A DNA stretch of 64,000 nt from Phanerochaete sordida. Taxonomy: Eukaryota; Basidiomycota; Agaricomycetes; Polyporales; Phanerochaetaceae. Numbering within the stretch: the stretch's first letter is position 1; every line of letters begins with the position of its first letter. Made by a program: the position numbers and the translations under genes. This document shows, in pieces, positions 25,484-39,600 of the stretch. Location of the stretch: positions 558,001 to 622,000 of the forward strand of contig BPQB01000009.1 of NCBI GenBank assembly GCA_019973155.2, in the 5' to 3' direction. The notes under the pieces are model-generated. The model was not told the DNA's origin and made no database searches. It saw nothing but the letters and a program-made list of their open reading frames with translations.

Positions 25484-27159
25484 CTAAAGACCGACAACCT
25501 CGACGAGGTCGCCGTCTTCCAAGTCGGCAGCACTGATTGCAGAGTCGGGATCTAGCCGGTCGCCATCGACTACTAAGGCAGGTCCAGTCGAAGCAGCATT
25601 CTTGCCCTTGCGGCCCTTCTTGACAGGCGACGCAGGATATTTGTCGGACAGGCCGGCTTGCTTCAAGAATGCCTTCAAGATGGTGCTGCATTTCGTGGTT
25701 GGGCGAACAGTCAGAGTGATAGGCTTCGCAACGGTCGAACGGAAGATGAGCTTCATCTTATCTTCATCGTCGTCCGAGCCGGCGTCGGAGAGTGCTTCTG
25801 ACTGTGCGCGGATCTCTTCGTCGTCGTCGTCGTCTTGGTCAGGTGCAGGGGTCGTACGTGGGTGGGCGCGGATGTAGTCGTAAGTAGCCCTATCATACCC
25901 CTCTGAAACCATGCATGAGTATGCGGCGCGCGCGTCGCCCGCCCAGAGCACGTACCCAGGGTAGCTTCGTCCCACACTCCGATACCATGGGGTGACGCCG
26001 AAGGAAAAATGCGTTTGCCTTCATACGTGATGATGAGATGATCCACCAGCACACCAGCGGAGTCTGCAGTCTCGTCAAACATCTCCCTGAAGGAGTCAGT
26101 CTAAAGATACAGGTGAGGTGCGGCGAATGGTAGGACCAGAAAGCCACATACTCGCCGCATCTTATACTCATACACGATGCGCTTCCCCTGATATTCGCGG
26201 TTCAGCGGATGGTAGACCCACTGAACTCTGATAATGGCTGTTTCTGGACCTGCGACACGGACCGGGCTCGGGCTGCGACTGCCTGCCACACCGACGGCCG
26301 GCGTCGAAGAGAGCTGGCGTTGAACGTCGATCTTCGCAGACCTTGCAATGATGGCTAGCTCAGGGTCGAGTTCGATGGTATCCAGTGAGTCGTCGCCTGC
26401 CCCAGTCGGAGAAGGTGCGCGAGGGGTAACACCATAAATTCGTCTAGCCCATGGTGAGCGCATATACCCTAAGCATAGGCAGCTCACGCACCTGATGGTC
26501 TCTCGTGCATGCTGGAAAGCTGACGAAGGCAATGCTGGTGGAGGAGTGACTGAGCGGGAACGGCTTCGTTGTTTCTTGTTGGCTCTCTTGGAGCCTTCTT
26601 CCCGGGCCACCCGCTTGCCTGTCGGAGTGGTCTCGTTGTTTATCCGCCGCAGTATCTCGTCTTCCTCGTCAGAGGACGATATGCTGTCGGGTTACCGTCA
26701 ATAGCAGATAAGGAAGAATGTGGTTAGACATACTCGATAGCATCCTCTGACTTGGTCCAGGCAGGCAGAGAGTCGGCGTCACCCTGCGCAGAGTGCTTCT
26801 GCTTCTGCTTGCGCTTGGGCGTGGCCGGGGCCGCAGCATCAGAGTCGTCGTCAGATATTGGCTTCGGTTTCTTCGACTCGTTTTCTACACATCAATGTCA
26901 GCACGAAGCGCGGAGTAGAGGGGCACAGAGACTTGCCTTCTGCCAGCTTGCGCATCTTCATCCACACCTGCGTGTTGCGGTTCCGGTTCTTGAAGAACAG
27001 CGCATCTTCATCTTCGGTGTTGACATTGATGCTGACGGGCTCGAGGGGCTTGGGGAGCGGGGCGGTAGGCTCGGTCGGGGAGGAGGACGCAGGAGGGTCG
27101 TTGGTGACGGCGCGCGGGCGGGGTCGTGGTCGCGGGCGAGGAGCTGGGCGCGTCGACAT
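25484..27159 (-). CDS. Rad60/Esc2/NIP45-type SUMO-like domain protein
   Basis: A genome-maintenance factor that mimics SUMO and contacts the SUMO conjugation machinery. The ATG is at 27159 (MSTRPAPRPRPR); an in-frame ATG at 27171 is also possible. The N-terminal half is disordered, with an SIM-like acidic segment (SINVNTEDED), a basic TPKRKQKQK, ISSSDEEDEILRR and SRSRSVTPPP. Two SUMO-like domains follow: first IIRVQWVYHP, FREMFDETADSAGVLVDHL and LIITYEGKRIFP; then MKLIFRSTVAKPITLTV, TTKCSTILKAFLKQ, LVVDGDRLDPDS and LEDGDLVEVVGL to the stop at 25484. Exon 1 ends at a GC donor (GGCAAGT; intron 26885-26936, 52 bp), which is needed to keep the frame. At least six exons are used. Confidence 0.75.
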
Positions 27160-27338
27160 CGCGGTTTGCAATTAAGCGTGTAAGCGTGGGAATTCCACGC
27201 GAGCGTGTGAAAGTCATTGCTCACGTGACGCCTCCTTGATCCTCGACCACCAGGGCTCGTCATCGCGCCTTGCAACAAACCCCAGCTTGCACTCGACATT
27301 CCTCGCCTCGCACCCATCCCCTGACATCCGGACGCACA

Positions 27339-30235
27339 ATGTCCGATGCGCCCGTTACCTTTAAACGCAAGGGCGCAAGACCTGCTCAGCGAGCCCGCGC
27401 AGCCGAGGCTGATGCGACCGTGAACAGTGAGCCTGCTTCAGAGGCTGCGGCAGGTAGTGGTGACGAATCTCCCAGTGCTCTCGCTGCGAAGCTCAAGAAC
27501 AAGCACAAGTCACGTCTCAAGCCTAAAACCCGGCTCAGTTTTGGCGTAGAAGAGGTGCGAATCCCACATCGAGCTTATGCAGTGCAGGCTAATAATCAGC
27601 CCCCCGTTAGGAGGGAGAGGGAGAGGAGTTCAAGCTCAAGAAATCGAACCTCAGCAAGAAACTCGCGTTCAGTCGCAATGCTCCTTCAGCGTCAGCTCAC
27701 AATATTTTGGCCAAATCTATGCGCCGCTAACATTGACGATTAGGAACGTCTTACCGTCCGCATTCGACCCTACATCCACCCCCGCAAAGGCAAATGGTGC
27801 CCCGACGTACAGTGCCGAATATCTTTCTGAACTCAAGGCCAGCACTCCCTCATCACGCCTGCGACTCCAAGAGGAAGACTCCATTTCGTACGATGCAGAT
27901 GTTTCCCTCGCCGCAGACTCGCTAGCCCAGTCTTCCCTGGCTTCGATAGTGGATTTGACTGGTACGCAGACTCTGCCGTTGTCGCAGCCTTATCTCACCT
28001 CTAGCCAGGAGACGTCGATATGGACACAAACATACCTTCAAGCTCTACTGTTCAAGCCGCTAAAGAGAAGCGAGATAGGCTTCGCAAGGTCGGCTCAGCA
28101 GTGGACGAAGATTACATCTCGTTGTCGGTCACCAAAAGTAGCGATATGCCGCAAGGTCCACACCCTGAGAGTCGTTTGATGCGAGAGGACGATGAGCTAG
28201 GCGAGGGCGATGACGGTGAGAGCCTTTGTTGAATCCATGCAGCAGAAGAGACTGATACATGTCGTACAGAATATGCTGAGTATACCAGCGCTCAGGAACG
28301 TATTGCACTGGGCAAGAAATCGCGAAAGGTCGAGGCTAAGAAGCGCAAAGAGGAGATGAACGAGCTTATCTTGGATGCGTAAGTGCTCCACTCTGCTGCC
28401 CTGGTCATTACTTACTGGTACTCGTGTAGTGAGGAGCAAGATGAGGAAACCATGGAATGGGAAGCAGAACAACTACGGCGCGGTGGAATGCGTGCAGACG
28501 AGGCAAAGGAAGCAGCACCAAAACAAGTTTACAAGCCTGCGCCTAGTACGTCGCTCCTGTATTTCATCGGACCTAGCTGATGACACTTCCAGTCCCTGAA
28601 AACACACCGATTCCCGACTTGGACGTAGCGATCGCTCGACTGAAGGGCTCGCTCACCTCGCTCACGGCCTCGCACCAACAGAACACTGCATCCATGGCCT
28701 CCCTTGCACAGGAACGAGCGCAGCTGGAACAGAAGGAGAAAGAGATGCGGGATATGATCGTCAAAGCGGAAGAAAAGCGAAGCTGGTTCGCAGCATTCCG
28801 AGAATGGGTGGAGAGCATTGCGACCTTCCTCGACGAGAAGGTGGGTCTTCCTACGTGTCGTATGGCTACTCTCCGCCGCAGAATGCTTACAAATGGTTAG
28901 TTCCCTCAACTCGAGCAACTGGAGGAAGAGCACGTCTCATTGCTGCAAGAACGGTACGACATGATCTCCCAGCGCAGACGAAAAGACGACGAGGACGACC
29001 TTTCTATCTTCCTGGGCTCACTGCCCGCTCCTGCAGTGCAGACTTCGGAAACAGACGAGCTCGGGCGAGTCATCTCCGCCTCCAGCCCTGCTGCACTGCG
29101 TCGAGAACGAACCGCCGCTCGCAACGCACGGCGACTCCGCAGACGCGCAGCAGACCAATCGCGGGCACAGGAAGAAGAAGGCTTCTCGACCGATGCGACG
29201 CTGCCGCCCTCTGATGCGGCGGATTTTGCGATGGCCATCGAGAAGCTCTTGGACAAGGCCAAGGATGTCCTGGCGGACGTACGCGCGAAGGACTTCCGCG
29301 AGCCACGCCAGGGCCTTGGCAAGTGGTTCGGGGAATGGCGTGACAAATTTGGCGACAGCTATACGGGGGCATGGGGCGGGCTGGGCATGGTCAGTGGGTG
29401 GGAGTTCTGGACTCGGTTGGAGATTTTGGGCTGGAATCCGGTTGAGGTAAATATTGTGTCCTTCACGTGTTTATTACTGTTCACATATCCCCGTGCAGAA
29501 ACCGAAAAGCCTGGACACGTTCTCGTGGTACAAATCGCTGTACGAATACTCTCGCCCACGACTTCCCGACACCGATGACGACGAAGAGCCCGAGTTCGGA
29601 CCTGATGGCGACCTCGTCTCAGCCATGATAACCACAGCCATCATCCCGCGGGTGTGCAAGTTGATCGAAAGTGGTGCACTGGATCCGTTCTCAGCGAGAG
29701 ATATTCGCACCATGGTCGACTTGGCGGAACAGATTGAGGCGTCGACGGAGAGGAGCAACCTCAAGTTCCAGGTAAGCTACTACGTTCTTCGCGTAACACT
29801 CGATTTCCTAATTTATGCTGCATAGACGCTCTTGAAGTCCGTCTACATCGTCTTCCAAAAGGCTGTCGAGTCGGCAGAGGCGACCGCCGCGCCGTACCTA
29901 GCGCACAATCAGCCTCAGTTCGACCCCGAGGCGATTCCGGCGCGTCAGCGCTACCTTGCCCGGCAGCAGAAGCTCCTGAGCAACATGGTCCGTTGGAGAA
30001 AGTACTCGGGCGAGCGCTATGGCATCCCCATGCTCATGACGAACCTCGTGAAGAATTGCATGCTGCCTGTCGCCGAGAGTGGCTGGGACGTCGGAGGCGA
30101 GGAGCGGATGAAAAAGGTACGTAGTCGCGTTTGGATACGCTCTATACGCGAAGCTCATTCATTGCGCAGGCCGCAGCCATCCTTCCCAAGGAGCTCGTGC
30201 CTGTTTCTCTTTCAAGCCGGCTGGACAGCAGATAA
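27339..30235 (+). CDS. GCFC-domain protein (PAXBP1/GCF homologue)
   Basis: A nuclear protein of the GC-rich-sequence factor family, associated in eukaryotes with spliceosomal complexes. The start MSDAPVTFKRKGARP is at 27339. The N-terminal third is charged and disordered, including SRLKPKTRLSFGVEE, a mark of the family. A coiled coil follows (about 28650-28990: LTASHQQNTASMASL, KEKEMRDMIVKAEEKR), then Arg-rich RRRKDDEDDLSIFLG and RRERTAARNARRLRRR. The C-terminal GCFC domain contains LDTFSWYKSLYEYSRP, ITTAIIPRVCKLIESG, ALDPFSARDIRTM, MVRWRKYSGERYGIPM and LPVAESGWDVGGEE. The last intron joins AAAILPKELVPVSL to the TAA at 30233-30235. About nine exons give roughly 800 residues. The start is 180 bases from the divergent Rad60-like start. 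Confidence 0.82.
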
Positions 30236-30625
30236 CGAGTAGCAGTACTTCTGGACCGACCTTTCACGACACTATACGATCAATGTGAGGCTACGTATTT
30301 ATTCGCTGGGCACCCAGTCTTCACCGTGTGCCTCTCAACCTTATCTGTTCTCACTCATCCTTTGTTTTCGTGACACACTTCCATATCCCGAGATAGAAGG
30401 CTTCAGCCTTCTAACGAAGAGCGGATGGCGCACATCACCCACGCTTCCGCCCTTTCACTCCTCTCGGAAAATCGAGACGAAGCACTTTGGCCCGTTCGGT
30501 CCCTGGTGTCATGCACCGGTACCCCATACTGAGCGTGGCTCGTTCCGCTGTCGGATATTCATGTACAGTACAAATAAATATATAGCGGAGAATACGATCG
30601 CAAGATACAAGATACAAGATAGAGT
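30236..30625. other. Convergent 3' flanks of GCFC and midasin genes
   Basis: AT-richer spacer. Near 30600-30625 the heptamer AGATACA recurs in tandem. No coding signal is seen. Confidence 0.5.
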
Positions 30626-33600
30626 CTATTCTTCTGAGATCCTTTCAAAGAACTGCTTGAGCGTGCCGGACAACACCTCGGGCAAAGCCTCGACGTCTCG
30701 GACGACGACATAGTATTCGAAGGGGAATGTGTCAAGATAGCGCGAGACGGATAGCTCCATACGCCCGTTGACGTCCTTGTAGGCGACTTGGTTCATGGAG
30801 ACGATGGAGTTTTGGTGTGCATTGCTTGTGGCGGTGGTAGTCGTGTTCGAGTGGAGGGAGTCCAGGATGATGAAGACGACCATGACGCGCTGTTCCTCGG
30901 CACGACGGAGAATCGTCCGGAGCCGCTCGTGATCCTGGCACACTCCGTCCGAGATGATGATCTCCATCTGCCAGAGGTCTGCCGCAGTGGACGACGAGGC
31001 GGAGCGACGCTCGCGTGCCTGCTCGAGCAATGTGAGGCTGCTCTCGAGGAGGCCGAGCACGTTCGTTGCTTTCTGGTCGAAGCGGAATGCGTCGACGACG
31101 CGTGCGCCCGCCTGGTCCGTGAAGGGCCCGGCCTCGAAGCCGTGCAGGACATCAACGGCGGCACCGAAGCGCGCGATGGCGACGTCGCCGACCTCGAGGC
31201 GGCCCAGCGCGCGCGCGACGAGCGCGAGCGTCTGGAACGCGAGGTGAACCGAGTGCGACTCGGCCATCGAGCGCGAGTCGTCGAGTGCGAGCAGCACCTG
31301 GTACTCGCGCGTGCTCGGGCGCGTGCGTCGCAGCCAGATCTTGTCCTTCGTGTACTCGGACGCGATGTACGGGATGATCTTCTTCATGTTCAGCCGCTTG
31401 CCCGTCCGGTAGTCGCCCCGTAGCCGCGTCGCCTGGGTCGGCTCGAGGATCAGCCGCAGCTGCTCGCACAGCGCGTATGAGAGGTCGTGCGTGAGCGACT
31501 CGTACCGCCGCCAGATGTGCTCGGCTTCGTCGGACGGCTGCCCACGCGCCTGCCAGTCGCGGACCTCCAGCTCGAGCTTGCTGTCCTCCTCGTCTTCCTC
31601 TTCCTTTGGCACGAGATCTGCGATCGGTGCCTGCGGCATGTCCGCGTCGCCCTCTGCGCCGGACTTGATGACGTCTGACGCGGTGAGGATGCTTTTAACA
31701 GTGGAGTCCATAGCCTCGGCGGTCTGTTCTGCCTTCAGCGAGGACAGAGCGCCGTGTTCTAGTTGATCCTGCAGCGTCTCGTCAGGCATTTCCACGTCGA
31801 TGTCCATGGCGGCGGGATCAACAGGCGCTTGCTCGTCGTCTGCCAGGTTGAGCTCGCGGAGCTTGGCGACCTCGTCCTGTCGTGCTGGACCAAGGGCTTG
31901 CATGTCCTCCTGCGTATCGTCATTCTGAACGTGCTCGACCTGAGCGGGCTTTGCATCGTCCATGCCTGGCTTTTGCTCTGTGGACTCCGGGTTGCTCTCG
32001 AGGATCTCATTGAAGCGTTGGGAAATCTCGCGGAGGGCGTCGCCTAGGCTTCGCAAGGGATTGTTCGCGAGTTGTTGCTGTTGCTGGGCTTCGCCTTGTG
32101 GGACAGAACGAGTGCCTGAAGTGTCGTTGCCGGAAGCGTTTTGGGGAGCTGAGCTTGGAGCAGCGTCGTTCCGTGCAGCCGCCTCTGTCTCAGCATCGTC
32201 CTTCTCCTCTTGTGACCTAAAAGAATCAGCACAATTACTTAGAAAAATGTCATCAAACTCACTTTTCAGCATCTTCGGCACCTTGAGCTTGCTCCTCCGA
32301 CGCCCCGGCAGATGGGCCCTGCTGGCCCTTCGAGCTGTCTTCCGCGTCGTCGCTATTCTCTGGCTGAGCACCGGAGGGTTCGGTAGGTTGTGCCTCCTCT
32401 CCAGCGCCCCTGCCATCGCCAGCATGGGTATCGGCCTGTGCCACTGCATCGTTCTCTACGTCTTCAGTAGTACCGTCGGGTTGCGCGGAGTCCTCTTGCA
32501 TCGCCTGTGGCTGACCAACCTGGTCGTCCTCGCCCATCTCATCGTCCTTGTCTGCCTGTTCGTCCTTGCCCGGATCAACGTTCTCATCGTCAACGTCTTC
32601 GTCCATGAGATCGTCATCCACGTCGCCTGAGGCATCTTGCTCTTGCGCATCCTGCTCCATCTCCATGTTCTCGGGGAGATCAAGGGTATCGGCCTCCTGG
32701 ACATGTTCGTCCATGGGAGCACCCTCAGCTCCGGCAGGCTCTTCGTCAGGCAACGGTGCTTCGCCCTCCTCTTCCATCGTTTGCTCCTGGTTCTCGTCAC
32801 CTTCTCCCTGCGCTTCGTCCTTCTGTGCGTCATCCTTCTTCTCCGACTTGCTTTGCTCCCCTTCTTTCCCAACCATCTCCGACTCCCCTGTCTGCTGCTT
32901 CGAATGGTCTTGATTCGTCTTCCCTGAATCGTCCTTGTCCTCGGGGCCCTGCTCGTCTCCCCACAACTTCTCGTCCACCGCGTTCTCGTCTGTGGGATCC
33001 ACATCTCCAATCTGCTCGTCGGGGTCCGCGTCGCTCCCCTCTTCCTCTTCGCCTTCGCCTTCGTCATCTGCCTCTGGCACATCCTGCATCTCTCCGCTAA
33101 AGTCTTCACTCATCTCAATCGCGTTACCCTCCTCCGCGCGCTCGACCTTCTCCTCCGCCTCGCCGTCTTCGCCCTGCAGGCCCTCCACTTGACTCTCGTC
33201 CTGGATCTCCTTACTGACGTTTTCGCTACCCGAGCCGTCGCCGAGGCCCGTGCCCTCCATCGTCTCCTGCCCCTCGCCTCCCTCCTCTGCGCCCTCGGTG
33301 TCCTGTGGCTGGCAGAAGCCGTCCTTGGCGAGCCTGCCGACGATGGAGCAGAGCGTGAAATTGAGCTTGAAAAGCGCCTTGGACCAGCCCGCGTGGTTGT
33401 GAACTTGCGCGTCGACGAGGGCAAGGTAGCGCTCCAAGAATGGGAGGATGCGCGCGAGCGTCGTCTGCACCTGCTCTGGATCAACGTGCGCGAGGTACTG
33501 CAAGAGCGCGTCGATGTCTCTTAGGACAGCGCCGACACCAAGCTTCTCTGAGAGTCGGCAGGTGAGTCGGCTGTCGTCGCGGATGTAGTTGTCGCGCTCT

Positions 33601-36600
33601 TCGTCTTGCTCCTCCTGCAAGCTGTTGCGAATCGCGAGCATAGACTGCACAGACAGAAGCAAGCTGTCGATGACTTCGCGGGGCGCGGCCGGGTTTGGAT
33701 CCTTGGCGAAGTCGGGGATTGAGATTGTCTTCTCGTCTAACCACGCTGCGACCGGTCGTGTGAAATGCGAAAGTAAGGGCGTTGTATCCGTGGACCATTG
33801 TCGAAGACAACCCTTAATTTTAGCGAGGTGCTGCATGGCGAGCACCAGCAGATCATACTCGCCTGCCAAAAATACGTGAGATACCGACTGTTGTGGAAGA
33901 GGGGGCAGACGTACCCTTGAGGACAAGCGGATAGCCTGATGACTGTAATGTCGTCGCGAGCTCTTCGAGGGCACCAGACACGGGGGCTAGAGCCGCACGC
34001 AGTGTGGGGAGTTCCTCGAGAAGCTCATCCGGGATGTCTGTGTCGGGGATATCGGCCTGCATGTCTTGTAGATGTTCGAGTAATTCTTTGAGGGCATCGG
34101 AAACCTTGTGACAGGTTTCAACAGTAGCCAAAACCATCCTCAAAGCGTCGAGGCCGCTGCAGCAAACTTCTGGACGCGCTCGAATCGTTCTGAGACGCTG
34201 GAACACGGAGTTGAGGGCCTCATAGTCGCTGATGATCTCCGTCAAGCTAAACGCGAGTTGAGCACGCGCGCGAACTAGAAGGAAGACGACACTTACGATG
34301 TCCTTGTCTGCATGCAGAAGAAGAAGCTATGCTCAACGAACATCACAGCCCGTTGTAGCTCACGGGTGGACAGGTCAGGGTGGTGGTTCGAGAGAGTCAG
34401 ACGAAGCTGCGGCAGGAGACCAGAAACGCGATGAAGGTACTCCTCGCCCTTCAAGACAGTCAGACTCTTGCGCGAGGACTTCATGATTGGCTGCTCGCGG
34501 AGATGTCGCTTGCTCTGATTCTGCTGTAGGATCTCGGGCTTGACGTTCGCAGACAAGCCGGCTCGCTTGAGCTCCTTCAGAAGATCGCTCCACGCCTTGC
34601 GTTTGCGGTTCAGCAGGTTCTTTCCAAGCTTCGTTCTCCGATCTGCGGGCAGGTTCGTAGGGATCGCCTCATTCGCCAGTGCCTTCGAGGTGGATATGAT
34701 GTCCATGGCAAAGTCTTCCACTGCGTCGGCGCTGTGAGCCTGCATGAAGGACACCAAGCGATCAGCAATGAGAAGGTCGAAGTTCCTGAATGTCCTATCG
34801 ATGTGGAGGATATGTGCAGGCTGCGACGAGTCGCTCGTAGCAGGAAAGATGGACACAGGGGCTGCTTCAGCGACTGGCGCAATTGATGAAGGACCAAGGC
34901 CATCGACAGATGAGTTGTCAACGACTTCAGAGGTCCCGGGCTGAAGCAGAGGCAGCGCCGGCTGGCGAAGGAGATCTCTGAACTTGCGAATGACTTTGTA
35001 CAGCTGGCGGTGAGTCCTCTGTGCACTCTGCTTGAGAGCATGGATATTGACGTCCTTCCAGGAAGCAAGCTTTATGAAATCGCGGATATCCTTCTCCAGC
35101 ACCTTCCTCTGTTCGGATAGGCTCTTGACGATCTTCCCCTCAAACTGGTCGTAGAATGTCGCGGTGTTGCACAGTATCATGTGGACACGCTGAAGCGCGG
35201 CGCCGCGAGCCCCGCCAAGTTGGTCAGCCAATTTGGACGCGTAGCCTTGCATAGAATCCACCAGACGAAGGCGAGGAGTGAACTGTCCGAGGGTGGACGA
35301 AGACATGAATTCGTCCAAGAGTGGCACGAGGTTGTCGAGGAATTCCGACACGGCATCTGTGTTCGTGGCATCGACGTCAGAATTCTCTATCAGCTTGAGT
35401 ACACCTCTGATAGATGCATCGTAGAGGCGGAACCACCACTCTGACGTGCCAGCTTCGAAAGCGCGTGCTTGACTGTCCAGAAGGCCTTGCCACGAAGCAA
35501 GCTCAAGACGACGCCAGGCGACTACAAGTGAGATGATGGACTGCTGATGCGCTTTGAGGCTGTTGTTGCGGTTTGCATACATCTCCCAGTCATCGATATT
35601 CGACAGAAGCTGCTCGAGTGCCGAAAGAGTTTTGGCTAGGGGACTGTGTAGACTGAAGTTCATGACGATCTCACAGCGGCTCCTTAGATGCTGAAGGACC
35701 ATTTGCTCCGGCCATTCACGGATGACGGCTTCGAGGCGTTGCATCAGGGCCCGCAAGATATCGACCGCCTTCTTCGTCTCTGGCACGTTCTGATCGAAGT
35801 AGAAATCGTACGGCCGTCCGTAGTCTGCAGAAGCACGTCCTAGAGCGACCAGATGGTCGTGCAGCAACCGCGCCTGGAAGGGGAAGCTAGCGGAGTCGAT
35901 GTCGTCTGACCAGGTTGCGACTTGAGATTCCAGCATAGCGGTGACCAGCGCTCGCCGTTCGTCCATGAAACGCTTGGCTGCAAGTGTGACTCGCGAGTAA
36001 GCTGGGAGGAAGAGTTCCTGATGCAACGAGAACAAGCTAGACGCGGCTGAAGAATCGACTAACGCCTTGCGCTTCGGCTTCGTTTGCGGTGACTCGTCGC
36101 GGTCATCGTCCAGAGTATCTTCGAACTCCGGGAAGATGGACAAGAACTCCTCTTCCTCTTCCTCGGCTTCATTCAAGTTTCCATCGTCCTTCCTGCGGTA
36201 GAGAGACTGCGCCTGCCGCTCGGCTTCTTCGGCTCTGGCTTGGTCGATCAGCCATAGCCCTAGCGCCTGCTCGTAGATGTGCTCGATGTCCGGTAAATGA
36301 CCTTCGACGTTTCCACTTTGCTGAACGTCGTAAGATATGGCAGAGAGTCGAGCCAGAACCAGCGGGAAAGTAGTGTTAGGTGTGGAGGTTGCCGAGGATA
36401 GTGCACATAAGCGCTCCGCGCTTCGAACGGATGGGAATGCTAGCAGTGCAGCGTACAGAGACGTTTCTGGATTATCTGTGCTGACGCTGTTGTGGCCGGC
36501 ATGAGTCAAGATACGTAGACCGAATCGAATGGCAAGAAGTGCCTGTTGCAAGGGAGCATTGATGTCAGCGAAGTCGGGATACGCGGAGCGCAGGCGTTGG

Positions 36601-39600
36601 TTGAAAGTCAGAAGGGACTTCTGCATGACTTGTTCGCGCATAGGAGCCGCGGCATTCCCAGAGATCGCTATAGAGACATATGAAGCGAGCTTCTGAGGAG
36701 ATAGGACCTGCGACATGAACTGATGCACTTCGGACCAAAACACATGCAGGCGAGCGATGTCGTCGCGAGTGCGGGACGGGGAAACATTGCTGTCCACGGC
36801 CTGTATGGCTGAGAGTATAGATTCGAGGTGTCGTGTCGTGTCGTTTGATTCGTTGCCGTGCGTGCGCCGAGAAAAGGATCTGTGGAGGTCAAGTTGAGCC
36901 TCGATGATGGCTCGTTCTCGTGTCCAGTACTCGTCCGAGCAGCGCTTCAGGCCAGCGGGGTCGATGGGCGTGTTTGGCACGAAGAGATGCACAAGGAAAC
37001 GTCCGAAGGCTATCCAGCTTTCTCCTAAGACGAGATGGCGAGCCTGCACTTGCTGACCATGCTGGAATTTGGAAAGGCTCGGGAGTAGATAGTCTTGAAT
37101 CGCGGAGCGCAGTCCAACGTGTCTTGTGCGAGCGAGCCGGTCCATGATGGGAGGAAGTGAAATAGAGACGTCCTGGTCGGAGAGGTAGGCTGCCATGGAC
37201 AGCGCCGTGGCAAACTCGTCGGCTTCGTATGTACCTTGGAAGCAACCGCAGACCTAGAAGCTAAGTCAGCAGGGAGCAAGTCGGTTCGAGGAGGGGCCAT
37301 ACCATGATGATACACTGAGCCAAAAGCACGAGTAACTGAGTCGTACGCGAAGAGCTGCCCTGCGCGTTCATAGCCACTAGGCGAGATTGCCGAAGAAGAC
37401 CTTCCTGGTAGGCCTCGAACTGCTCTAGCGTCTGCTCCGACTGCGCACTACACCAAGCGTTTAGCATCCGCGGAAGACATAGAAATATCGGACATACCAC
37501 TGCATAACCGTGCTGTACAATACTGCAGGACCTAAGAGTGAAGACGGACCTTGCAGCTGGAGCAACATCAGTCAAGTAGTACCTTGCAAAAATATAGATA
37601 CTCACGTCGGCAGAACAGGAGGTAGCCCACACCCCATCAAGCCAGCCGCGTTGCATGTCGATCATATGTGCAAAAGAAACTGCGCTGCACAGTAAGATAC
37701 GGCTCGTTACAAGATGAACGTGACATACGAGTGCCTGCATCGTGCGCCCACAGACCGTGCTGTAATTGGACGAACGCTGAGAGTGGGATCGTAACATCGT
37801 CGACCGCGAGCCGCAGCAGTGTCCGGATTCGCTCCGCGAAGCCCTTAAGGAGCTTGGTTAGAGGGGCTGCCGAGTCCAGCAGGTGATGCAAACGCTTACA
37901 CTCGGTACAGCAATGGTGGATCCGAAGTTGATGGACGAGAGCAGGCTGAGCTGCAATGTGAGATAGGAGGGATTGATTGCTGCGACAGAATGGTCGACTT
38001 CCGCAGACCAGACGTCAGGTGCCCACTGCGGTGAACGTCAACACGCTGCAAGAGCCGGAAGACATCGACCCTTACCTCCTCCAGCTTGCTGACCAATGCG
38101 TCTAGCACATCCTTGTTCTCCTCATCTAAGGGCATCGGTAGGGCTAGCAGGGCGATGAGTTGGAAGATGTCCTGACGCCGGCCTGGGAAAAGGAGGTGAG
38201 CGGGGCTTTTACAAACAGTGATGCACATACCATTCATCCCAAGGGGCAGGCGACTCGCAGTAGCATCCAGCCTAGATATCTTGTCGAGGTCGAGCGAACC
38301 GCTGACGCGGTGAGTCAATCCCGACCATATCTCTGCTAGGCCAGTCCCAGAACTAAGGGCAAGGATTTCGGACAGTGCCCGGACGTGTGTAGTCACAGCA
38401 GTGAAGTTGTTGGGCGCTGTGTCGATGCTTTGTGAGAGCCATTGTGAAACCACATGGAGAGCGGAGTAATCAAAAGGCTCTCGGCAGACGACGTCCCTGA
38501 GGTACTTCGCGAAGCCCAGGAGCTTATCTGCCAGCGCTGCGCTGGTCTGTCGTAGGATGAGAGACGAGAACAGCACAAAAGGACAGGAAATCTACCTGTG
38601 TTTCTGGATCGCTGAGATTCACGCTACTCATCAGATTCTGCGCCACGCCTAGAACAGCGCTTTGCAGCGCGTACACCTCTTCAACGACGCGTCGTTGCGT
38701 AGTGTTGGAACCATTGTGTTGGACAGTCGATCTCGGCGACGAACCCAGCCCATGAAGATGGACAGAGACAAAGAGCTTGAGGAGGGCAAGGACGGCATCA
38801 GCCGATGAGTGTCGTATATCGACCGTAGATAGTGGGTTGATTGGCTATCGGAGACAGGTCAGCTTCGGCAAGTGTTGCAAAGGATTTCACGCACCTGGAC
38901 AAGCAATATTTCCTGCGGTATGCCTTCGGATGCACTCATGAGTTCGCGAGCGTGACACACGGCTGCTAGGAGGTGACTTGTGGGAATATTCTCGATGGCG
39001 GGCAGCACGTCGTTGAGGTGAGGAAGACTACGTGCTGCTTCACGAAGCATTTTAACTGTGACGTGAAGGTGCCCGGGCGCGACAGAATAGATTGCGAAGA
39101 GGGCCAGTGCGTGTACGTGCGCGTGCGACTGGATCGGAGAGCGGAAAGCAGGGAGCAAGTCGAGAATGCTTGACGCTGTGGTATCCGATACAGCCGTTCG
39201 TCCGGATGGAATAGATTCCCCAGTCCCCGGCGCAGCTTCCTGCCAGATACCTCGGCGGGTAGCGTTGAACCGAAGGGGTAGAGTCGGCAGCTCAGCTAAG
39301 CTATCGGTATAGCCCGTGGGGAGCGACCAGAAGTCAAGTAGTCGTAAGCCATCCTCTCCCTTGTCCAGAGGCAGTAGACTGATCTCGACGCCTCGGTTTC
39401 GCATAGCCCTTGAGAGTTCTCCGTATTGGTTATCCACGCACATGAAGAGCCGGAAGTTGGGATGTGGCGCAATGACTTCCACTTCTCCACTGACAGCACC
39501 TCTCTCGTTGAGAGTGAGGCGACCGTTATTCTCACAGAGCGAGTTGAGCCTGTCGAGGACTGATGGATTGCACAAGTTAGCTCCGTCGAGCAAAACCCAG

